Assembly (NCBI RefSeq): GCF_035712445.1 | Contig: NZ_DASTAT010000014.1 | Location: 38,954 to 102,953, forward strand | Direction of reading: 5' to 3' | From: Oligoflexus sp. | Lineage (GTDB): Bacteria; Bdellovibrionota_B; Oligoflexia; Oligoflexales; Oligoflexaceae | Length of the DNA: 64,000 bases | In this document: piece after piece, positions 60,850 to 64,000 of the stretch | How the letters are laid out: the number at the start of each line of letters is the position of its first letter | Position numbering within the stretch: position 1 is the first letter of the stretch | Translations under genes and position numbers: made by a program | The notes under the pieces: model-generated | Databases searched by the model: none | The model's input: the letters and a program-made list of their open reading frames with translations, nothing else | What the model was told of the DNA's origin: nothing

Positions 60850-62021
60850 TGAAAAATGGTAATACCTTGAAACGAAAAGAATATTTGAACACCATTGAGA
60901 GATCATGGACTGTTTTTCCGATTGTAGCCCTTATAGGAGCCAGGCAGGTTGGCAAAACGACAATGGCTCGTCAATATGCCTCAGAGCGTTATGGTGGCGC
61001 CATTCCTCTGACTCACTATTTTGATCTTGAAGATCCGATAGCTTTGGCGAGGTTGGCGAACCCTCGCTTGGCTTTGGAATCTCTCGATGGCTTAATTATC
61101 ATTGACGAGATTCAGCGTATGCCGGAGCTGTTTCCCGTCCTGCGTGTTCTGGCTGACAATCAACCAAATGTCCGACAATTTCTCATTCTAGGAAGCGCAT
61201 CCCTTGATTTGATAAAGGGCGCTTCTGAATCGCTAGCTGGACGCATCCGCTATATTGATGTTCACCCTTTCGATTCACGGGAGGTTGGAGCCTCTGAGTT
61301 GGAGAAGTTATGGGTACGAGGTGGTTATCCCCGGTCGTTCCTTGCTGATTCCGATGCTGATAGTACGTTGTGGAGAGAATCCTACGTCCGTACTTTTCTA
61401 GAACGCGATATTCCACAGCTTGGATTTAACATCGCTGCTTCGGCCATGCGACGCTTTTGGATGATGCTCAGCCATGTCCATGGGCAGGTTTTGAACCATT
61501 CCGATCTTGCCAGATCATTGGATATCTCGGATGCGACAGTGCGACGGTATCTTGATATTCTTGAAGGTACGTTCATGGTTAGGCGGCTTCAACCCTGGCA
61601 CGCAAATATCTCGAAACGTCAGGTTAAAGCCCCCAAAGTTTATTTTCGAGATTCGGGGATCCTGCATCATTTGTGGGGTGTTTCGTCTTTAGGCGAGCTG
61701 CAGATCAACCCAAAGATGGGGGCGTCGTGGGAAGGATTTGCGATGGAGGAACTCCTGCGACAACTGTCATTGAGACCTGAAGAAATATTCTTTTGGGCAG
61801 TCCATCAGCAAGCGGAATTGGATCTTCTCACGTTTCAAAATGGACGGCCTGTCGGTTATGAAATTAAATTTACTGAGAGTCCAAAGTTGACTAAATCTAT
61901 GCTTGCCGCCAAGGAAACCTTGGGACTTGAGAAGCTTTATGTTGTTTATCCTGGAACCCTTTCTTTTCCACTAGCAGATGATGTTGAAGCTATTCCACTG
62001 GTGAAAGTCAGAGCTGAATGA
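60849..62021 (+). CDS. AAA ATPase with DUF4143 C-terminal domain
   Basis: The 390-residue protein begins with an AAA_14 domain: Walker A ALIGARQVGKTTMARQY (about 28-44), Walker B GLIIIDEIQRMPELFP and the sensor-like LILGSASLDLIK. Then comes a winged-helix-like part (NHSDLARSLDISDATVRRYL) and the DUF4143 domain. Its ELDLLTFQNGRPVGYEIK segment (about 323-340) has the D-x(n)-ExK spacing of PD-(D/E)xK nucleases. The family is widespread and mobile, and its function is unknown. GC content is lower than upstream. The stop overlaps the start of a PIN gene by 4 bases (ATGA). Confidence 0.9.
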   Translation: MKNGNTLKRKEYLNTIERSWTVFPIVALIGARQVGKTTMARQYASERYGGAIPLTHYFDLEDPIALARLANPRLALESLDGLIIIDEIQRMPELFPVLRVLADNQPNVRQFLILGSASLDLIKGASESLAGRIRYIDVHPFDSREVGASELEKLWVRGGYPRSFLADSDADSTLWRESYVRTFLERDIPQLGFNIAASAMRRFWMMLSHVHGQVLNHSDLARSLDISDATVRRYLDILEGTFMVRRLQPWHANISKRQVKAPKVYFRDSGILHHLWGVSSLGELQINPKMGASWEGFAMEELLRQLSLRPEEIFFWAVHQQAELDLLTFQNGRPVGYEIKFTESPKLTKSMLAAKETLGLEKLYVVYPGTLSFPLADDVEAIPLVKVRAE

Positions 62022-62560
62022 GGTTATTTTTTGATACCAATCTATTGACCTATGTCGCGTTCTTCGAAGGATTTCTTATAGAAGGGCAGAGGGAAATTGA
62101 AGCCGAATTGTTATTCTGGGAACGTCATTAGGGCAGACAAATCGATGAAAAAATGTTCCTGGAAATTGATGCTCTACGAAAATTGTACGCACTAGATCGT
62201 GTAGCCCATTTCACCTTTCTATTTTCAGATCTGGCCCTGGACGAAATTTCCAGAATTAAAAGCATCATAAAGCAAAACACGCACTCATCACTGCTGGATC
62301 GCTTGATTGAGCATCGCCATGATGTTTACTTGGAGGAAGGGAGAAACGGTATCGCCGTGGATCGAGATAGATGCTTCGCAACATTTAGTAGCATGCTACC
62401 TGAAAAGATGCACAATGATGGACGGCAGTATGCTGAATCCGTGGTAGTGGAAGCTGACTACTTCTTGACGAATGATGAGAAATTTTTACGTCGCTTGCCT
62501 GGTATTAGCTCAGTAATCGCTTGTCGTCCGAGTAAGCTTGCATTCTTAAACCGAAATTAG
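62018..62560 (+). pseudogene. PIN-domain protein broken by an in-frame stop
   Basis: The frame starts at 62018, overlapping the ATPase stop. The first 37 codons encode MRLFFDTNLLTYVAFFEGFL and end in ELLFWERH, the start of a PIN domain with the first Asp of the metal site. TAG at 62129-62131 stops translation. The same frame then continues open for 143 codons to 62560, with LALDEIS and VVEADYFLTNDEKFLRRL, the acidic C-terminal part of a PIN domain. No shift is needed, so one nonsense mutation inactivates it. The original product would be about 180 residues, likely an RNase toxin. Confidence 0.8.
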
Positions 62561-62620
62561 GTCGATCAATATTGTGCGAGATGCGGAACGCAGCGAGCTA
62601 ACCACACTTAAAACACAAAC

Positions 62621-62650
62621 AAAAAAAGCGCCTGTTCAAGCGCTTTTTTT
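62621..62650 (-). terminator. terminator directly after the tRNA remnant
   Basis: AAAAAAAGCGC pairs with GCGCTTTTTTT around an 8-base loop. On the minus strand it ends in seven T's and starts right after the tRNA CCA, as is normal for tRNA genes. Confidence 0.8.
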
Positions 62651-62735
62651 GGTACCTCAGGTCAGACTCGAACTGACACGTCCTTGCGGACACAGGATTT
62701 TGAATCCAGCGTGTCTACCATTTCGCTATATGTCC
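62650..62735 (-). tRNA. tRNA-Leu(CAA) remnant with broken 5' end
   Basis: Read on the minus strand, the T-arm (GTCAG TTCGAGT CTGAC), the long variable arm (GTCC GCAA GGAC), the anticodon loop TTCAAAA (anticodon CAA), the D-loop and an encoded CCA are intact. The 3' acceptor strand CTGAGGT should face ACCTCAG, but the 5' strand reads GGACATA with no Watson-Crick pair. The D-stem and anticodon stem each have one mismatch. So it cannot fold as a tRNA. It looks like the 3' part left at an att site. See findings. Confidence 0.75.
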
Positions 62736-63246
62736 AAAATACGCAATAGATTAGGTGCCATACCCTGCAGAAAGGGTGGTAACTGATAGCTTCAAAATGT
62801 GAGTGATGCTTTTTTTGACCTAGTAACTGGCCAGTTAAAGGGGGTATCGGAAATTGGTTTCCAGTCCGCCTGGATTTGTTTGAAGTCAGGTCCTGATCGC
62901 GATGCCTCCGCTCATCTTGATTTTCTCCGCAACGATCGTTATCAAAATAAGATCACATCCCCTCCTCACCCAATAAATATCACCAGCAAAACCCCCCTCG
63001 TAAATCATGACAAAGACACTCACGAGGCCAACGACAAAGGCCTGCGCGGAATAAACTTCAATGATGCAAGCGTATTAAGAAGAATTTCAAGTCAAACAAA
63101 AATTGATTTCCGATAGATGAAATAGAAATCAGTAACACGGTTTGTCGATATTCTAAAAATAAAGGAGGTGAAAAATGCAGACTTAGAATCAATCTGTTCC
63201 CGATCGACCCTAACGTAAACCTTGAATATTAACTAAGGAGAAAAAA
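62736..63246. other. AT-rich stretch without a supported gene
   Basis: No convincing gene is seen in these 511 bases. A GTG-started frame at 62799-63116 (105 codons) lacks a ribosome site and its sequence has no clear domain; it may be a decayed gene. GC content is lower than in the bulk of the window. AAAGGAGG at about 63163 has no start codon in a useful place except the next gene. Confidence 0.45.
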
Positions 63247-63630
63247 ATGTTAATTTTGACAATCCTACGCTTCAAGCAGTCTATCTTTCGCGAAGCCTCA
63301 TCCTTCAAAGACAAAGAGTCAGGAAAAGAAATTACTGTAGGTGCAACCTACATTGCGGATGTTGACTACGCTGATAGTCAATATTCAAAAATCGCTAAGA
63401 GCAAAATAAAAAAAATGTCTAGCAAGGAAGTCAATTGCGACTTCGAACCGCCCCAGAGCGGCGAATGGCTTTGCGAAGTCGAGGCCAAAGGTAAGGATGG
63501 TGATTTTAAAGTTATTCGTGTCATTGCCCAAGCTGACCTCAATACGTTGCTGGTCAAACCAGCAGCAGCGACCCCACCAACAAAAAAAGAGAGCAAAAAT
63601 GAAAGCAAAACAGAGGCGGGGAGGGCATAA
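63247..63630 (+). CDS. small protein with charged tail, unknown function
   Basis: The ATG has AAGGAG about 7 bases upstream. The 127-residue protein has a compact beta-rich domain (SGKEITVGATYIADVDYADS, CDFEPPQSGEWLCEVEAKGK) with two Cys and a disordered Lys/Glu/Pro tail (PPTKKESKNESKTEAGRA). There is no signal peptide. It ends 3 bases before the next gene, so they form an operon. It lies on the inferred mobile element. No family recognised. Confidence 0.65.
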   Translation: MLILTILRFKQSIFREASSFKDKESGKEITVGATYIADVDYADSQYSKIAKSKIKKMSSKEVNCDFEPPQSGEWLCEVEAKGKDGDFKVIRVIAQADLNTLLVKPAAATPPTKKESKNESKTEAGRA

Positions 63631-63633
63631 GCA

Positions 63634-64000
63634 ATGAAAATGGATTCGCTGCAGCGAATCCTCTTTTCTTCAAAGAGCATGGCCGTTGTTCTAGTAATTT
63701 TGGGAATAGGGCTGTGCTTTTTGCTTTTAAGAGGCCAAACGCAAAGAAAGCTGAATAAAAGACTCACTGGTGCAAGCAATGCAGACGGCGATGAAACCCG
63801 CTGGCTTAAGACTCCGTGGGGCCTTTTCGTCAAACCCGTTATCGGTTATTACCGCAACGAGATGCTGGTCGACTTGCCAACAATCTCAGCCTATTTTTTA
63901 GCCGATGATCGTTATAACTTCATTCTTCCAGCTCCAAGGTGGTTGCGGGCTTTCAAATTTCGCTTCTGGCTAACTAAAACCCTTCAGCCAATACCAAGGC
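63634..64000 (+). CDS. membrane-anchored protein, N-terminal part (runs off window)
   Basis: The ATG at 63634 follows the previous stop by 3 bases. The visible 122 codons have an N-terminal membrane segment (MAVVLVILGIGLCFLLL) and a cytoplasmic-type RGQTQRKLNKRLTG. A domain with KTPWGLFVKPVIGYYRNEML and APRWLRAFKFRFWLTK follows. A type II-like topology is plausible. No family is recognised; it could be part of a conjugation or phage-type module on the element, but nothing visible proves it. Confidence 0.6.
   Translation, partial: MKMDSLQRILFSSKSMAVVLVILGIGLCFLLLRGQTQRKLNKRLTGASNADGDETRWLKTPWGLFVKPVIGYYRNEMLVDLPTISAYFLADDRYNFILPAPRWLRAFKFRFWLTKTLQPIPR

Noticed and set aside
62799-63116. 105-codon GTG frame in the putative element
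   Set aside because: No ribosome site, no domain, low-complexity middle part. It may be a decayed gene, but evidence is insufficient.

Overview
The window reads as chromosomal DNA of a Gram-negative, aerobic or microaerobic bacterium with diderm surface architecture. The base composition is moderately GC-rich. Genes are closely packed on both strands, and there are many signal-peptide proteins and lipoproteins. A TIGR02147/DUF4423-type regulator, a CcoN-CcoO fusion, CheA-like Hpt-HATPase kinases with 7TMR-DISM or single-TM sensors, and rows of Bdellovibrio-like lipoproteins suggest the Bdellovibrionota (Oligoflexia-like). This placement is inference from gene content; no rRNA or other phylogenetic marker is present.

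Layout. 0-2 kb: a minus-strand operon with AMP nucleosidase, YebC and the start of a POTRA/Omp85-like protein. 2-10 kb: an ABC1 kinase coupled to a secreted protein, several envelope proteins including a PQQ-type beta-propeller, a SIMPL protein and a DUF374 acyltransferase. 10-14 kb: OmpA-type envelope proteins and a PA14 lipoprotein, separated by clear terminators. 14-22 kb: a dienoyl-CoA isomerase-like crotonase, a tiny CxxC protein, a 957-residue 7TM sensor kinase, hemolysin III and an NtrC-type regulator. 22-29 kb: a compact cbb3 oxidase cluster (divergent TauE/SafE, ccoI, ccoS, fused ccoNO, ccoQ, monoheme ccoP, ccoG) ending in a strong terminator. This is the best-defined functional unit: copper supply, assembly factors and structural subunits of a high-affinity terminal oxidase.

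29-53 kb: mixed metabolic and surface genes. They include a giant lipoprotein, an Old Yellow Enzyme, a globin, a lipoprotein papain-like protease paired with an Ig-like lipoprotein, an esterase, a GH1-like glycosidase, BrkB/YihY, a Tat-type amine oxidase, a CBS protein, EcsC, a GDSL lipase and an alkaline phosphatase. 53-57 kb: a secreted protein with four tandem repeats, a sensor kinase that appears split by an internal deletion and frameshift, and a PHM-like copper monooxygenase. 57-60.7 kb: a divergent MocR/PaiB pair with a repeat-rich intergenic operator, then a GNAT acetyltransferase.

60.8-64 kb: base composition drops and signs of gene mobility appear. An AAA/DUF4143 ATPase sits behind a 13-bp perfect palindrome and overlaps a PIN-domain gene broken by one in-frame stop codon. 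Beyond it lies a tRNA-Leu(CAA) 3' portion with an unpaired acceptor stem, followed by its terminator. I read this as an attachment-site scar of an integrated element extending rightwards out of the window, whose first two visible genes are unrecognised.
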